DNA of 64,000 nucleotides from Falsibacillus pallidus. Lineage in GTDB: Bacteria; Bacillota; Bacilli; Bacillales; DSM-25281. The notes beneath the pieces were generated by a model. That model made no database searches. It was not told the origin of the DNA and worked only from the letters and a program-made list of their open reading frames with translations. The position numbers and the translations under genes are program-made. Of this stretch, positions 9,071 through 17,873 are shown one piece after another. How positions within the stretch are numbered: position 1 is the stretch's first letter; each line of letters starts with the position of its first letter. The stretch covers positions 392,967-456,966 of the forward strand of contig NZ_QQAY01000003.1 of NCBI RefSeq assembly GCF_003350505.1, read 5' to 3'.

Positions 9071-10336
9071 ATGAAATTTGATGTAATCATCATCGGCGGC
9101 GGACCTTCCGGCTTGATGGCTTCTATTGCTGCAGCCGAACATAAGGCGAAAGTGCTGTTGATTGATAAAGGAAATAAATTAGGACGCAAGCTTGCCATTT
9201 CGGGAGGGGGGCGCTGCAATGTCACCAACCGCCTTCCGATTGAAGAAATCATCAAGCATATCCCAGGCAACGGACGTTTTCTATATAGTGCTTTTTCTGA
9301 GTTTAACAACGAAGATATCATTGCCTTTTTTGAAAACTTAGGAATCGAATTGAAAGAAGAAGATCACGGCAGGATGTTCCCTGTTTCCAATAAGGCTCAG
9401 TCGGTGGTCGATGCTCTTCTCAACAGGATGGAACAGCTTCATGTGGTGACCTATACAGACACATCTGTTAAAGATGTAGTCTATGAAAATGGCCGCACTG
9501 CAGGAGTGGTCCTGATGGATGGCAGTAAAATCTCCGCTGATTCGGTTGTCATTGCTGTGGGAGGAAAATCCGTTCCCCATACAGGATCGACCGGCGACGG
9601 ATATCCTTGGGCAAAAAAAGCCGGCCACACCATCACAGATCTATTCCCTACAGAAGTGCCATTGACTTCAAGCGAGCCATTCATCAAGGAAAAAACGCTT
9701 CAGGGACTTTCTTTAAGATCCGTGGGCGTCAGTGTCCTGAATCCTAAAGGCAAAGCGCTCATAACGCATCAAATGGATATGATTTTCACACATTTTGGGA
9801 TTTCCGGACCTGCTGTTCTCCGCTGCAGCCAATTTGTAGTAAAAGCGATAAAAAAATGGAATTTAAAAAATGTAACGATCAGTCTCGATGCGAGACCAGA
9901 TAAGAATGCGGAAGAATTATTTCAAGAAATCAATAAACAAATGAAGGAAGATGCAAAGAAAGCGGTCAAAAACAGTTTGAAAGGGCTCCTTCCTGAACGG
10001 TATCTTTTATTCCTGCTTGAAAAGAGCGAAATAGATCCGAATGCCCAAAGCGGAACAATTTCCTCAGAAAAAATCAGGACTCTGACAGAGCTGTGCAAAC
10101 AATTCAAGTTTACAGTCAATGGGACGCTCCCCATTGAAAAAGCGTTCGTGACAGGCGGCGGCATTTCAGTAAAGGAAATCGAACCGAAGACAATGGCTTC
10201 CAAGATTATGCCGGGGCTGTTCTTCTGTGGAGAAGTTTTGGACATCCACGGCTACACAGGAGGATATAACATCACTTCCGCCTTGGTGACAGGAAGACTG
10301 GCAGGCATGAATGCAGCTTTACAAGCGAAAAAATGA
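9071..10336 (+). CDS. ytfP: Flavoprotein YtfP, HI0933/BaiN family NAD(P)/FAD-dependent oxidoreductase
   Basis: A protein of about 421 residues begins with a dinucleotide-binding fold ([14 protein letters not shown], residues 5-18) followed by the family signature [13 protein letters not shown] (about residues 41-53) and ends with a second FAD contact ([14 protein letters not shown]). These are diagnostic of the HI0933/YhiN flavoprotein family, whose physiological substrates are mostly unknown. The start is ATG 9071 with aaaggtg in front; GTG 9062 would add three residues. It is monocistronic, closed by a strong terminator shared with the convergent cse60. I infer a redox role only. Confidence 0.88.
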   Translation: MKFDVIIIGGGPSGLMASIAAAEHKAKVLLIDKGNKLGRKLAISGGGRCNVTNRLPIEEIIKHIPGNGRFLYSAFSEFNNEDIIAFFENLGIELKEEDHGRMFPVSNKAQSVVDALLNRMEQLHVVTYTDTSVKDVVYENGRTAGVVLMDGSKISADSVVIAVGGKSVPHTGSTGDGYPWAKKAGHTITDLFPTEVPLTSSEPFIKEKTLQGLSLRSVGVSVLNPKGKALITHQMDMIFTHFGISGPAVLRCSQFVVKAIKKWNLKNVTISLDARPDKNAEELFQEINKQMKEDAKKAVKNSLKGLLPERYLLFLLEKSEIDPNAQSGTISSEKIRTLTELCKQFKFTVNGTLPIEKAFVTGGGISVKEIEPKTMASKIMPGLFFCGEVLDIHGYTGGYNITSALVTGRLAGMNAALQAKK

Positions 10337-10372
10337 AAAGAATCAGGGAGAACGACTCCCTGATTCTTTTTA
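10336..10372. terminator. Bidirectional terminator between ytfP and cse60
   Basis: AAAAGAATCAGGGAG pairs perfectly with CTCCCTGATTCTTTT over a 5-base loop. The 3' arm overlaps the stop codon of cse60. Confidence 0.92.
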
Positions 10373-10552
10373 CTTCCGATAAATGACCATCCCGCTGAAG
10401 CAGTAAATCTGTTCATCTGAATCTTCCGGAATTGCGGCGATATGGTATTTGATATCAACTATTTTCCGCTCATCCAGACCTTTTAGAAAATGATTCAAAT
10501 CGTGCTCCAAATCCTTTTCGTGCTCACAGTCAAAAACTTTTACTTGTATCAT
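10370..10552 (-). CDS. cse60: Sporulation protein Cse60
   Basis: This is a 60-residue acidic protein beginning MIQVKVFDCEHEKDLEHDLN, the hallmark of Cse60 (YteV), a small mother-cell protein made under sigma-E control in Bacillus subtilis. It has no signal peptide or membrane segment; its biochemical role is unknown. The ATG at 10552 is preceded by agaggga. The sequence just upstream contains CATACTAG, which resembles a sigma-E -10 element, but I cannot see a convincing -35. It marks the organism as a spore former. Confidence 0.8.
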   Translation of the reverse strand: MIQVKVFDCEHEKDLEHDLNHFLKGLDERKIVDIKYHIAAIPEDSDEQIYCFSGMVIYRK

Positions 10553-10621
10553 TACAGATCCCTCTAGTCAATTTTTTAACTAGTATGGGCAGGAAAGGTC
10601 ATTTTCAAAACATTCAGCCTA

Positions 10622-10936
10622 TTATTTTTTCGGTTCAGTCGGGCCTGTCCATTCGAGCATTCCGCCAACCATATTTCTCACTTTATATCCGTGGTCCATC
10701 AAGTACATGCCTACATTTTCGCTTCTGCGTCCGGAACGGCAGATCAAAACATATTCTGTATCTTGATCAAGCTGGTCCAATGATTCAGGAATATCACCCA
10801 TTTTGATATGCTTTGCTCCTGGAATCATTCCTTCCGCTACTTCCTCATCTTCACGGACATCGACGATTGCTACATCTTCCCCTGCTTCAACCTTCTTTTT
10901 TAACTCTTCAGTCGTAATCGTTTGTAATTCTTTCAT
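10622..10936 (-). CDS. ytwF: Rhodanese-like sulfurtransferase YtwF
   Basis: A single rhodanese homology domain of 104 residues carries the active-site loop CRSGRRS (Cys at about residue 76), which accepts a persulfide. The VDVREDEEVAEGMIPGAKHI segment (residues 25-44) is the typical CH2A region. Such single-domain cytoplasmic proteins relay sulfane sulfur to acceptors such as thiouridine synthesis; the partner here is unknown. It is transcribed alone from ATG 10936, in the same direction as cse60 and 69 bp upstream of it. Confidence 0.9.
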   Translation of the reverse strand: MKELQTITTEELKKKVEAGEDVAIVDVREDEEVAEGMIPGAKHIKMGDIPESLDQLDQDTEYVLICRSGRRSENVGMYLMDHGYKVRNMVGGMLEWTGPTEPKK

Positions 10937-11042
10937 ATGAACACATCCTTTGGAATTGATGTGAACATTATAGCAAGAAAGTTCAATGGAACAAAATGAT
11001 GGACTCCGCCCTGATAAAAATTCCTTTACACCTTAAAAAAAG

Positions 11043-11054
11043 AAGAATATTCTT
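11043..11054. promoter_or_regulatory. 12-bp palindrome upstream of the MFS gene
   Basis: AAGAATATTCTT is a perfect palindrome 30 bp before the MFS start codon, in a position suitable for an operator. The regulator is unknown, and A+T-rich palindromes of this length can arise by chance. Confidence 0.35.
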
Positions 11055-11084
11055 ATAAATATTGGAAAGGAACGGGGAAGAAAA

Positions 11085-12299
11085 ATGAATAAATTGACTA
11101 GACTTAAAAACCAATTCCATCCGATCGTCTGGGTTTTGTTAGCAGGGACAGTCCTGGCAAGAGGCGCCGCTTTTATGTCCCTACCTTTTTTGGCCATCTA
11201 CCTGTCCAAAACGGCAAACATCAGTCCCGTCCTCATCGGCATAACCATCGGGATGAGCCCGCTTGCTGCCACCATTGGCGGATTTGTCGGCGGCCAGCTA
11301 TCCGACAAGTTTGGGCGAAAAGTCATCATGCTCGTTTCATTATTCGGGATATCATTTGTATTTTTCGGCTTCAGCTTGGCATCACATCCGCTGGCCTTCA
11401 GCATCCTTAATACCTGCAGCGGATTCTTGAATTCTTTTTTTGAGCCGACCTCACAGGCCCTTATTGCCGACGTTACGGAAAAGGATAAGAGGATGAAAGC
11501 TTTCTCACTAAGATATACTGCCATTAATATCGGGGCATCTGCCGGTCCTCTCATGGGGGCATATTTTGCAACGGTCCAGGCAAACTTGACGTTTCTCATT
11601 ACAGGAATAATTTATTTGATTTATGGAGTACTATTATGGATGCTAATGAATCGCTTCAAAATAACATCTGAACCTGCAGGGGCCAAAAAGGCATCATTTA
11701 AAGACTCCATCTACGTGCTGAAAGATGACAAGGCCCTCCGCTACTTCATCATCGGCGGTATCTTGATAGCCCTTGGCTACTCGCAGATTGAGTCCAATCT
11801 TCCCCAGCATCTGGAACATACAGTCAAAAACGGAATAGCACTCTATTCTATTTTGCTATCCATTAACGCTGTGTTTGTCATTTTAATGCAGCTTCCGATT
11901 TCCACTTTCGTTGAAAAATTTGCTGTCATGAAAGTCATGATGGCTGGGGCCGTATTTTTATGTCTTGGGTTATTAGGCTTTGGATTTTCATTCAATTGGC
12001 CAACAGCGATAGCTTCCATGGTCGCCCTTACGATCGGGGAAATTCTTATATTCCCTTCCAGCAGCGTCGTCATTGATAAACTCGCACCAGATCATTTAAG
12101 GGGCACCTACTTCGGCGCCAACCAATTCAGGAAAATCGGCCAATTCATCGGTCCGATCTTCGGAGGCTACCTCCTGAAGCACATCGGCGGTATGGATGGA
12201 TTTTACTTGATTGCCCTGCTGACATTTTTGAGTGTCATCTTTTACAACCTTGGATCCCGCAGCAAACCCATCTACCGGACCATCCAAGTGCAGAAGTAA
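11085..12299 (+). CDS. MFS transporter (multidrug-type efflux, 12 TM)
   Basis: The 404-residue protein has 12 predicted membrane segments. The major-facilitator motif A appears as GGQLSDKFGRKVIML between segments 2 and 3 (about residues 66-80), and its weaker repeat follows at the half-way loop. This pattern fits proton-driven efflux of small drugs or metabolites across the cytoplasmic membrane. The start ATG 11085 follows gaacggggaag. The gene is alone on the plus strand, with a 12-bp palindrome upstream and a bidirectional terminator shared with leuS. Substrate cannot be predicted; it is not the same protein as the MFS gene on the other side of leuS. Confidence 0.85.
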   Translation: MNKLTRLKNQFHPIVWVLLAGTVLARGAAFMSLPFLAIYLSKTANISPVLIGITIGMSPLAATIGGFVGGQLSDKFGRKVIMLVSLFGISFVFFGFSLASHPLAFSILNTCSGFLNSFFEPTSQALIADVTEKDKRMKAFSLRYTAINIGASAGPLMGAYFATVQANLTFLITGIIYLIYGVLLWMLMNRFKITSEPAGAKKASFKDSIYVLKDDKALRYFIIGGILIALGYSQIESNLPQHLEHTVKNGIALYSILLSINAVFVILMQLPISTFVEKFAVMKVMMAGAVFLCLGLLGFGFSFNWPTAIASMVALTIGEILIFPSSSVVIDKLAPDHLRGTYFGANQFRKIGQFIGPIFGGYLLKHIGGMDGFYLIALLTFLSVIFYNLGSRSKPIYRTIQVQK

Positions 12300-12366
12300 C
12301 ACTGCAGGTTACAGGCACCACCCGGTTTTTGTCGACATGCGTCGAAAACAGCCTAATAAATATATA

Positions 12367-12405
12367 AAACACCTCCAGCCCATCTATCCGGGTCTGGAGG
12401 TGTTT
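12367..12405. terminator. Bidirectional terminator between the MFS gene and leuS
   Basis: AAACACCTCCAG pairs with CTGGAGGTGTTT over a 15-base loop, with flanking A and T runs. It lies between two convergent genes. Confidence 0.88.
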
Positions 12406-12412
12406 GTTTTTA

Positions 12413-14827
12413 TCAGTTGGCGACTACGTTGACAAGTTTTCCTGGGACAGCAATGATTTTTCGGATGGTCTTACCTTCTATGTGTTCTTTCAGCTGATCA
12501 TCCGTCTTTGCCAATTCCTCTAACTCTTCACGCGTAATATCTTTCGCTACCATTCTCTTTGCTTTTACTTTTCCATTCACTTGAAGGACAATTTCCACTT
12601 CATTGTCCACCAATTTCGATTCGTCGAATACTGGCCATTCAGCATATGTGATGCTGTCGGAATGGCCAAGTTTTGCCCAAAGCTCTTCAGCGACGTGAGG
12701 AGCAATCGGGGAAAGCATCTTCACAAATCCTTCCACAAAAGACTTCGGAAGAACTTCTGCTTTATAGGCCTCATTGATGAATACCATCATTTGTGAAATG
12801 GCTGTATTGAAGCGAAGCCCCTCATAGTCCTCAGATACTTTTTTCACCGTTTGATGATAAGTCTTTTCAAGTTCAGCAGCCTCAACATCCTGCACCTTGC
12901 TTGAGATATCTCCGTTCTCTTCTACAAGGAGTCTCCAGATGCGGTCAAGGAACCTGCGTGCTCCATCAAGTCCATTTGTAGACCATGCGATGGATGCTTC
13001 CAATGGTCCCATGAACATTTCATAAAGCCTCAATGTATCAGCACCATGGCTTTCGACGATATGATCGGGATTGACGACATTCCCTTTTGATTTACTCATT
13101 TTTTCATTGTTTTCCCCTAGAATCATCCCTTGGTTGAATAGTTTTTGGAATGGTTCTTTTGTCGGGACAACGCCGATGTCGTACAAGAATTTATGCCAGA
13201 AACGAGCATATAGCAAATGAAGGACGGCATGCTCTGCACCGCCGATATAGATATCGACTGGCAGCCATTGCTTCAATTTTTCCGGATCTGCAAGCACTTC
13301 ACTGTTCTTAGGATCAATATAGCGAAGGTAGTACCAGCAGCTTCCAGCCCATTGTGGCATAGTGTTCGTTTCTCTTCTTCCTTTTTTGCCTGTTTCTGGA
13401 TCAACAACGTTCACCCAGTCCGCAATATTGGCAAGAGGAGATTCCCCAGTTCCGGATGGTTTGATGTTGTCAGTCACTGGAAGCATGATTGGAAGCTCTT
13501 CTTCAGGCGCAGCTGACATTGTGCCGTCTTCCCAATGAATGATTGGAATCGGCTCTCCCCAATAGCGTTGGCGGCTGAACAGCCAATCGCGAAGGCGGTA
13601 CGTGACTTTCTTTGTCCCGATGCCTTTTTCTTCAAGCCACTTGATCATGGCAGCAATCGCTTCTTCTTTCCCCATGCCATCAAGGAATTCGGAATTCACA
13701 TGCTCTCCGTCGCCGGTATATGCTTCTTTCTCGACATTTCCTCCCGCAACAACTTCCTTGATCGGCAATTCGAATTTGCGGGCAAATTCATAGTCTCTCT
13801 CATCATGGGCAGGAACCGCCATGATGGAGCCAGTTCCATAGCTCATCAATACATAATCCGCAATCCAGATCGGCATCTTTTCGCCATTGGCCGGATTGAT
13901 TGCATAGGCTCCAGTGAAGACGCCTGTTTTATCTTTTGCAAGATCTGTCCGCTCTAGATCGGATTTAGCTTTGATTTGATCAAGATATTGTTCAACTGCT
14001 TCTTTCTGTGCATCTGCAGTAATGACCTGAACAAGCGGATGCTCCGGTGCAAGGACGGCATACGTAGCACCGAACAATGTATCCGGGCGGGTGGTGAATA
14101 CGGTGAATGATTCATCTTTCCCGTCTACTGCAAACGTAACTTCTGCTCCCTCTGAACGTCCGATCCAGTTGCGCTGCATATCCTTCAAGCTCTCTGGCCA
14201 ATCCAATTCATCAAGGTCCTCAATCAAACGGTCTGCATACGCAGTGATTTTCAACATCCATTGTTTCATTGGACGGCGTTCGACCGGATGTCCTCCACGT
14301 TCGCTCTTTCCATCGATGACTTCTTCATTGGCAAGCACTGTTCCAAGTGCAGGACACCAGTTGACTGCCACTTCATCAATATAGGCCAAACCTTTTTCAT
14401 AAAGCTTCAAGAAGATCCATTGTGTCCATTTGTAATACTCAGGATCTGTTGTATTGACTTCCCGATCCCAATCGTAGGAGAAGCCCAATGATTTGATCTG
14501 TCTTTTGAATGTGTTGATATTTTGCTGAGTGAAATCTGCAGGGTCATTCCCTGTATCAAGTGCATACTGCTCTGCAGGGAGGCCAAAAGCATCCCATCCC
14601 ATCGGGTGAAGGACATTATATCCTTGCATACGTTTGAACCTGGAAAGGATGTCAGTCGCTGTATAGCCTTCAGGATGGCCTACATGAAGTCCTGCCCCTG
14701 ATGGATAAGGGAACATATCCAATGAATAGAAGTTGGATTTCCCTTTGTCTTCTGTTGTCTTAAACGTATGATTGTCTTCCCAATACTTCTGCCATTTCTT
14801 TTCAATCGAAAGATGATCGAAACTCAT
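12413..14827 (-). CDS. leuS: Leucyl-tRNA synthetase
   Basis: The 804-residue class I synthetase charges tRNA-Leu with leucine in the cytoplasm. The HIGH-type signature is in [15 protein letters not shown] (about residues 40-54). A large CP1 editing domain is inserted after the zinc region, with the TRPDTLFG threonine-rich editing motif. The KMSKS loop follows near residue 576, then the anticodon-binding domain. I start it at ATG 14827 (MSFDHLS), which has ggagg at optimal spacing; an upstream in-frame extension lies within the leader. The length equals that of Bacillus subtilis LeuS. Expression is controlled by the T-box leader immediately upstream. Confidence 0.97.
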   Translation of the reverse strand: MSFDHLSIEKKWQKYWEDNHTFKTTEDKGKSNFYSLDMFPYPSGAGLHVGHPEGYTATDILSRFKRMQGYNVLHPMGWDAFGLPAEQYALDTGNDPADFTQQNINTFKRQIKSLGFSYDWDREVNTTDPEYYKWTQWIFLKLYEKGLAYIDEVAVNWCPALGTVLANEEVIDGKSERGGHPVERRPMKQWMLKITAYADRLIEDLDELDWPESLKDMQRNWIGRSEGAEVTFAVDGKDESFTVFTTRPDTLFGATYAVLAPEHPLVQVITADAQKEAVEQYLDQIKAKSDLERTDLAKDKTGVFTGAYAINPANGEKMPIWIADYVLMSYGTGSIMAVPAHDERDYEFARKFELPIKEVVAGGNVEKEAYTGDGEHVNSEFLDGMGKEEAIAAMIKWLEEKGIGTKKVTYRLRDWLFSRQRYWGEPIPIIHWEDGTMSAAPEEELPIMLPVTDNIKPSGTGESPLANIADWVNVVDPETGKKGRRETNTMPQWAGSCWYYLRYIDPKNSEVLADPEKLKQWLPVDIYIGGAEHAVLHLLYARFWHKFLYDIGVVPTKEPFQKLFNQGMILGENNEKMSKSKGNVVNPDHIVESHGADTLRLYEMFMGPLEASIAWSTNGLDGARRFLDRIWRLLVEENGDISSKVQDVEAAELEKTYHQTVKKVSEDYEGLRFNTAISQMMVFINEAYKAEVLPKSFVEGFVKMLSPIAPHVAEELWAKLGHSDSITYAEWPVFDESKLVDNEVEIVLQVNGKVKAKRMVAKDITREELEELAKTDDQLKEHIEGKTIRKIIAVPGKLVNVVAN

Positions 14828-14914
14828 AATATTGCCTCCTTGGAATATAAAAAAAATAAAAAAGCGGACGCGCCAGTTCGAGTACTTTGCCGTGATTGTA
14901 CTCACTCATGGGAG

Positions 14915-15178
14915 AAGGACAAACAAAAAAACCCCTCATCCCATATTCATATATGGGACGAGAGGTTTGGTTATAAACTCCCGCGGTACCACCCAAATTA
15001 GTGTACACACTCGCTTCATTCATCCTTAACGCGGAAAACGGCAAGCACTATGAGGGATTTTCACCCGTTCATGCCTGCAACTCAAAGGCGAGTTCATGAT
15101 GTCCCTGGTTGACTTGCACCACCCGTCAACTCTCTTTTGCTTCAGGTACAGCCACTACTGCTCCTTCTCAACGTTTCA
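14915..15178 (-). promoter_or_regulatory. T-box riboswitch (leucine specifier) upstream of leuS
   Basis: Read leftward, the leader has the canonical order: a stem I with the GAGAG...GGTGGTGCAAG distal elements, then a specifier region GAACTCGCCTTTGAG in which CTC (15092-15090) is a leucine codon, and the T-box sequence GGGTGGTACCGCGG at 14994-14981. The element ends in an intrinsic terminator. Uncharged tRNA-Leu pairs with the specifier and, through its NCCA end, with the T-box bulge, favouring the antiterminator and leuS transcription. The leucine specifier independently agrees with the gene downstream. Confidence 0.95.
14927..14968 (-). terminator. T-box-controlled terminator of the leuS leader
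   Basis: CCTCTCGTCCCATAT pairs with ATATGGGATGAGGGG in the leader RNA, followed by seven U residues. It competes with the T-box antiterminator. Confidence 0.9.
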
Positions 15179-15182
15179 TATC

Positions 15183-15210
15183 TAAATAATTTATTTACTA
15201 TTTTAGTCAA
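15183..15210 (-). promoter_or_regulatory. Possible sigma-A promoter of the leuS leader
   Basis: TTGACT at 15210-15205 and a weak -10 TATTTA at 15188-15183 are separated by 16 bases, just upstream of the T-box leader start. The -35 is good and the -10 is poor. Confidence 0.4.
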
Positions 15211-15276
15211 TCTTATTCACAGTTTCAAGCCTAATTTTTAAATACTGGAAAATTTTTGTTGAAAATCTACTATTTT

Positions 15277-16467
15277 TTAGGATGCCACAGCTTTAGTAAC
15301 ATTTGAATCTGCTTTGAAGATTTTGTCAAAAACAGTTGTTATAAGGAATGCGATGACCAGGAGTCCGATCAGCACCATGAATAATGTTTTCATATCGAAC
15401 CCATCCGCCATGATGCCGCCGATGAGAGGTCCAAGCATCCTTCCGCCTGTAGCAGTGCTGTTGACCACACCTTGATAAAAGCCTTCCCGCCCTTTAGGAG
15501 CCAGTTTGTTCGCGATAGTGGGAACAGCCGGCCAAACGAACATTTCTCCGATGGTCAAGATGATCATGGCAATCAAGAAACCGGAAAATTGATGAGCAAA
15601 TCCTACTACGACAAAGGAAACCATAAATATTGTAATTCCAAGCATAATTTGTTTTTTCGTGCTTGGAAGGACTTTTTTGACAATCACGCCTACAATCGGC
15701 TGCCCCAGGACAATTAGTGCACCATTGATGGTCCATAACAGGCTGTAGGACTTCAATGGAATATGAAGCTGCTGTGTGTAGGAGGCAATCGTTGACTGCC
15801 ATTGCACATAGGTGATCCAGCATAGCAGATACCCTGAACAGAGAATTAGCAGGGCTTTAAATTGATTTTTATTTTTGATTCGGCTGTTCTCTGACAATAT
15901 GGAAGATTGCCTGATCCCTTCGACATTAATATTACGGTATCCGAGGACCGCAATCATTAAAAAGATTCCATACATCAAAAGATTTGCGATGAATATGTAG
16001 CTAAAGGAATAGGATGCCACAAGTCCTCCAAGAGCAGACCCTATCGCCACCCCTGCATTCTGCGCAACATATATGGCATTGAATGCCTTTCTGCCACCTT
16101 CAGGCCATACAGCGCCCCCCATAGCGAACATCGCAGGGAAAATCATCCCCGAACCGAAACCAACCAATGCAAGGAACAGGATATATGGAATCCAGCTGTG
16201 CATCAGCGTCAAGCCAAACAAAGCCAGAATCGTAATGGATAAGCCTGCAAGAATGGTCCTGTATCCGCCTTTTTTATCAAACATCGTGCCGCCCATCAAG
16301 TTGCCGATGACGCTGGCAGCAGAGTTCAGCATGAGAACGAGACCTGCTGTGGAAAGGGATTTCCCTAATTGATCATGTATATAGATTGTATTTAATGGCC
16401 AGAGAAAGGAAGAACCAGTGACATTCACCATCATCCCGATGACCAATAACCAAAGTTGTTTAGGCAT
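15277..16467 (-). CDS. MFS transporter (YttB-like efflux protein)
   Basis: A 396-residue, 12-segment major-facilitator protein. Motif A is visible as GNLMGGTMFDKKGGYR near residues 53-68, and the second half repeats the pattern. I chose ATG 16467 (MPKQLWLL), which has ggagg nine bases upstream; the longer frame to 16530 has no ribosome-binding site and adds a hydrophilic extension. It resembles Bacillus YttB, a putative efflux protein, but the substrate is unknown. It is transcribed leftward toward leuS, ending before the T-box promoter region, with a repeat-filled non-coding stretch behind it. Confidence 0.83.
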   Translation of the reverse strand: MPKQLWLLVIGMMVNVTGSSFLWPLNTIYIHDQLGKSLSTAGLVLMLNSAASVIGNLMGGTMFDKKGGYRTILAGLSITILALFGLTLMHSWIPYILFLALVGFGSGMIFPAMFAMGGAVWPEGGRKAFNAIYVAQNAGVAIGSALGGLVASYSFSYIFIANLLMYGIFLMIAVLGYRNINVEGIRQSSILSENSRIKNKNQFKALLILCSGYLLCWITYVQWQSTIASYTQQLHIPLKSYSLLWTINGALIVLGQPIVGVIVKKVLPSTKKQIMLGITIFMVSFVVVGFAHQFSGFLIAMIILTIGEMFVWPAVPTIANKLAPKGREGFYQGVVNSTATGGRMLGPLIGGIMADGFDMKTLFMVLIGLLVIAFLITTVFDKIFKADSNVTKAVAS

Positions 16468-16572
16468 TTTTGTGCGCCTCCAAACGGCTGTTAATTTGGA
16501 ATACCAGAACGATTTTATTCCTTTTATCATGAAGGCGCAATAGATTTATTTCGAAAAACTAATTATTTTTTC

Positions 16573-16716
16573 GACAAAGAGAAAAGCGGAGGCGCCTTGG
16601 TCAGCCCCGACCAGCATAAGACGGAACTCGAAGGAAATCCTGATTTCCGTAGAGGTACGGCTTATGACTCGAGGGGCTAGGCGCTGGAGCTGGACAAAGA
16701 GAAAAGCGGAGGCGCC
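16573..16716 (+). repeat. REP-like structured repeat element with terminal 24-bp direct repeat
   Basis: The segment begins and ends with the same 24 bp (GACAAAGAGAAAAGCGGAGG then CGCC; 16573-16596 and 16693-16716), exactly 120 bp apart. Between them the sequence folds as nested stems: an outer GGCGCC/GGCGCT pair, CAGCCCC with GGGGCT, AGCATAAG with CTTATG, and a perfect apical hairpin GGAAATC-CT-GATTTCC at 16633-16648. I recall similar 'AAGCGGAGGCGCC...GGCGCTGGAGCTGGAC' elements dispersed in Bacillaceae genomes. The second copy is truncated after its first 24 bp. No ORF is supported. Confidence 0.75.
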
Positions 16717-16784
16717 TGAAGTCATTTTCGAATGCATGCCGCAAAAACGCATGCTAAAGCCTCTACTTTAACCCCAATAAAAGG

Positions 16785-16910
16785 AAAGTTGAGCGGTTAA
16801 GCCTGAAAGTTGCGGGGTTAACCTGAAAAGTGCGGCGGTTGCGCCCGAAAGTTGCGGGGTAAATCGGAAAAGTGCGGCGGTCAACTCAAAAAGTACGGAG
16901 CAAATCCTGC
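16785..16910 (+). repeat. 21-bp tandem repeat array, copy 1 (6 units)
   Basis: Six units of exactly 21 bp run head to tail, each beginning AAAGT. Units of the type AAAGTTGCGGGGTTAA alternate with units of the type AAAGTGCGGCGGTT. The first unit is AAAGTTGAGCGGTTAAG and the last AAAGTACGGAGCAAAT. The array follows the sequence CCCAATAAAAGG. On the minus strand it stays open as heptapeptides such as RLTPQLS and GATAALF. Copies 2 and 3 lie at 17033-17158 and, inverted, at 31631-31756. Confidence 0.95.
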
Positions 16911-17032
16911 GGGAGGTTGCAAATCTCGCACTTGAGGCAGCAAATGGACGGAGTCGGCAGATCATGCCGTCCATTTCATATGCCTTTGGCAAAAATTCGC
17001 TTAAAAACCTGGACCATAACCCCAATAAAAGG

Positions 17033-17158
17033 AAAGTTGAGCGGTTAAGCCTGAAAGTTGCGGGGTTAACCTGAAAAGTGCGGCGGTTGCGCCCGAAAGT
17101 TGCGGGGTAAATCGCCCGAGTTCAGCGGTTAACGCTAAAAGTGCAGAGCAAATCGCAA
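17033..17158 (+). repeat. 21-bp tandem repeat array, copy 2 (6 units)
   Basis: Again six units of 21 bp after the same CCCAATAAAAGG lead-in, 248 bp downstream of copy 1. The first three units and most of the fourth are identical to copy 1; the fifth and sixth have drifted (CGAGTTCAGCGGTTAACGC, AAAGTGCAGAGCAAATCGC). The minus-strand heptapeptide frame is still open. Confidence 0.95.
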
Positions 17159-17209
17159 TATCAAGCCCCACCGCACACCAGCCCCCTATAGATAGCCGGC
17201 TGAATAAAC

Positions 17210-17238
17210 AAAAAAAACCTGCAGAATGATTCCGCAGG
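17210..17238 (-). terminator. Terminator of the small Lys-rich ORF
   Basis: On the minus strand CCTGCGGAA and TTCTGCAGG pair with one G-U over a 3-base loop, followed by a T run. Confidence 0.85.
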
Positions 17239-17251
17239 CAAATGTTATGGG

Positions 17252-17422
17252 TCAGTCCGGATTTTCGATGTGCTGTTTGGATTTTATAGGCTGTCCCTTT
17301 TTTTCATACCGTTTTTTTGATTCTTTCACAGGATCGTAATCTTTCCCTAACTCTACATCCTGATTGTTGACTCCATTACGGGTCTTTTGTTCCGGATTAT
17401 TTCGCTTTGATTTTTTCTTCAT
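17252..17422 (-). CDS. Small basic hypothetical protein (56 aa)
   Basis: An ATG at 17422, preceded by gggagg at good spacing, opens a 56-codon frame ending at TGA 17252 and followed directly by a strong terminator. The product (starting MKKKSKRNNPEQK, ending HIENPD) is rich in Lys, Asn and Gln, very hydrophilic and without a membrane segment. That composition resembles small spore or cytosolic basic proteins, but I recognise no family. It lies 12 bp downstream of ytzH on the same strand, so the two are probably cotranscribed. The ribosome-binding site, terminator and tight spacing are the case for its being real. Confidence 0.7.
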   Translation of the reverse strand: MKKKSKRNNPEQKTRNGVNNQDVELGKDYDPVKESKKRYEKKGQPIKSKQHIENPD

Positions 17423-17434
17423 AAATGCCTCCCA

Positions 17435-17704
17435 TTAACGGTCATGATTCAAGAGAATCATTTGATTTTGCAGCTGCTGTAGCTGAAGCCTCTTTCTGTG
17501 GAGCATTTCCCGCTGCTGGGCATTTGCACTTTGAGCCAAATGAGTCAATTCATTGTATGCAGACTCCAGCTGCCCCATTGCTTCTGAATATTCCACATCG
17601 TGATAGTGGCCTTGTTTACTTCCGGAAACCATGTGTTCCTGCGCATTTCGGATCGTATCCTCGCACTGCTGCATAAATTGATCCATTGAGTCTCTTGTGG
17701 TCAT
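17435..17704 (-). CDS. ytzH: YtzH-like small protein
   Basis: An 89-residue, all-helical, Gln- and His-rich protein (MTTRDSMDQFMQQCEDTIRN...) with heptad-like hydrophobic spacing (LESAYNELTHLAQ; LQLQQLQNQMILL) suggestive of a helical hairpin or coiled coil. It matches the YtzH-like family found next to ytqA/ytmP genes in Bacillus; the function is unknown. The ATG at 17704 has a run of six G residues as Shine-Dalgarno. It is divergent from ytqA and upstream of the 56-residue ORF. Confidence 0.78.
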   Translation of the reverse strand: MTTRDSMDQFMQQCEDTIRNAQEHMVSGSKQGHYHDVEYSEAMGQLESAYNELTHLAQSANAQQREMLHRKRLQLQQLQNQMILLNHDR

Positions 17705-17873
17705 ATTGGTCCCCCCTCTTTATGACTTTAGAAGCAATTTGCTCCTAAGATTATTGTGTTCATTTCAACCTCTGCTATGATGGAAATGAGTGTCATACGG
17801 AATCTCATTGGATTCATCAAGCCTACATGGTAAAATTTCTTTTATGAATTCATAAGTCGGGAGGTTGCCTGAG

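Noticed and set aside
14845..14890. Sequence AAAAAAGCGGACGCGCCAG between the leuS leader terminator and the leuS start, resembling the REP-like element end
   Set aside because: Only the first dozen bases match and no partner arm is present, so I treat it as chance similarity.
11085..16467. The two MFS genes flanking leuS as recent tandem duplicates
   Set aside because: They differ in sequence, N-terminus and orientation; they share only the general MFS motifs.
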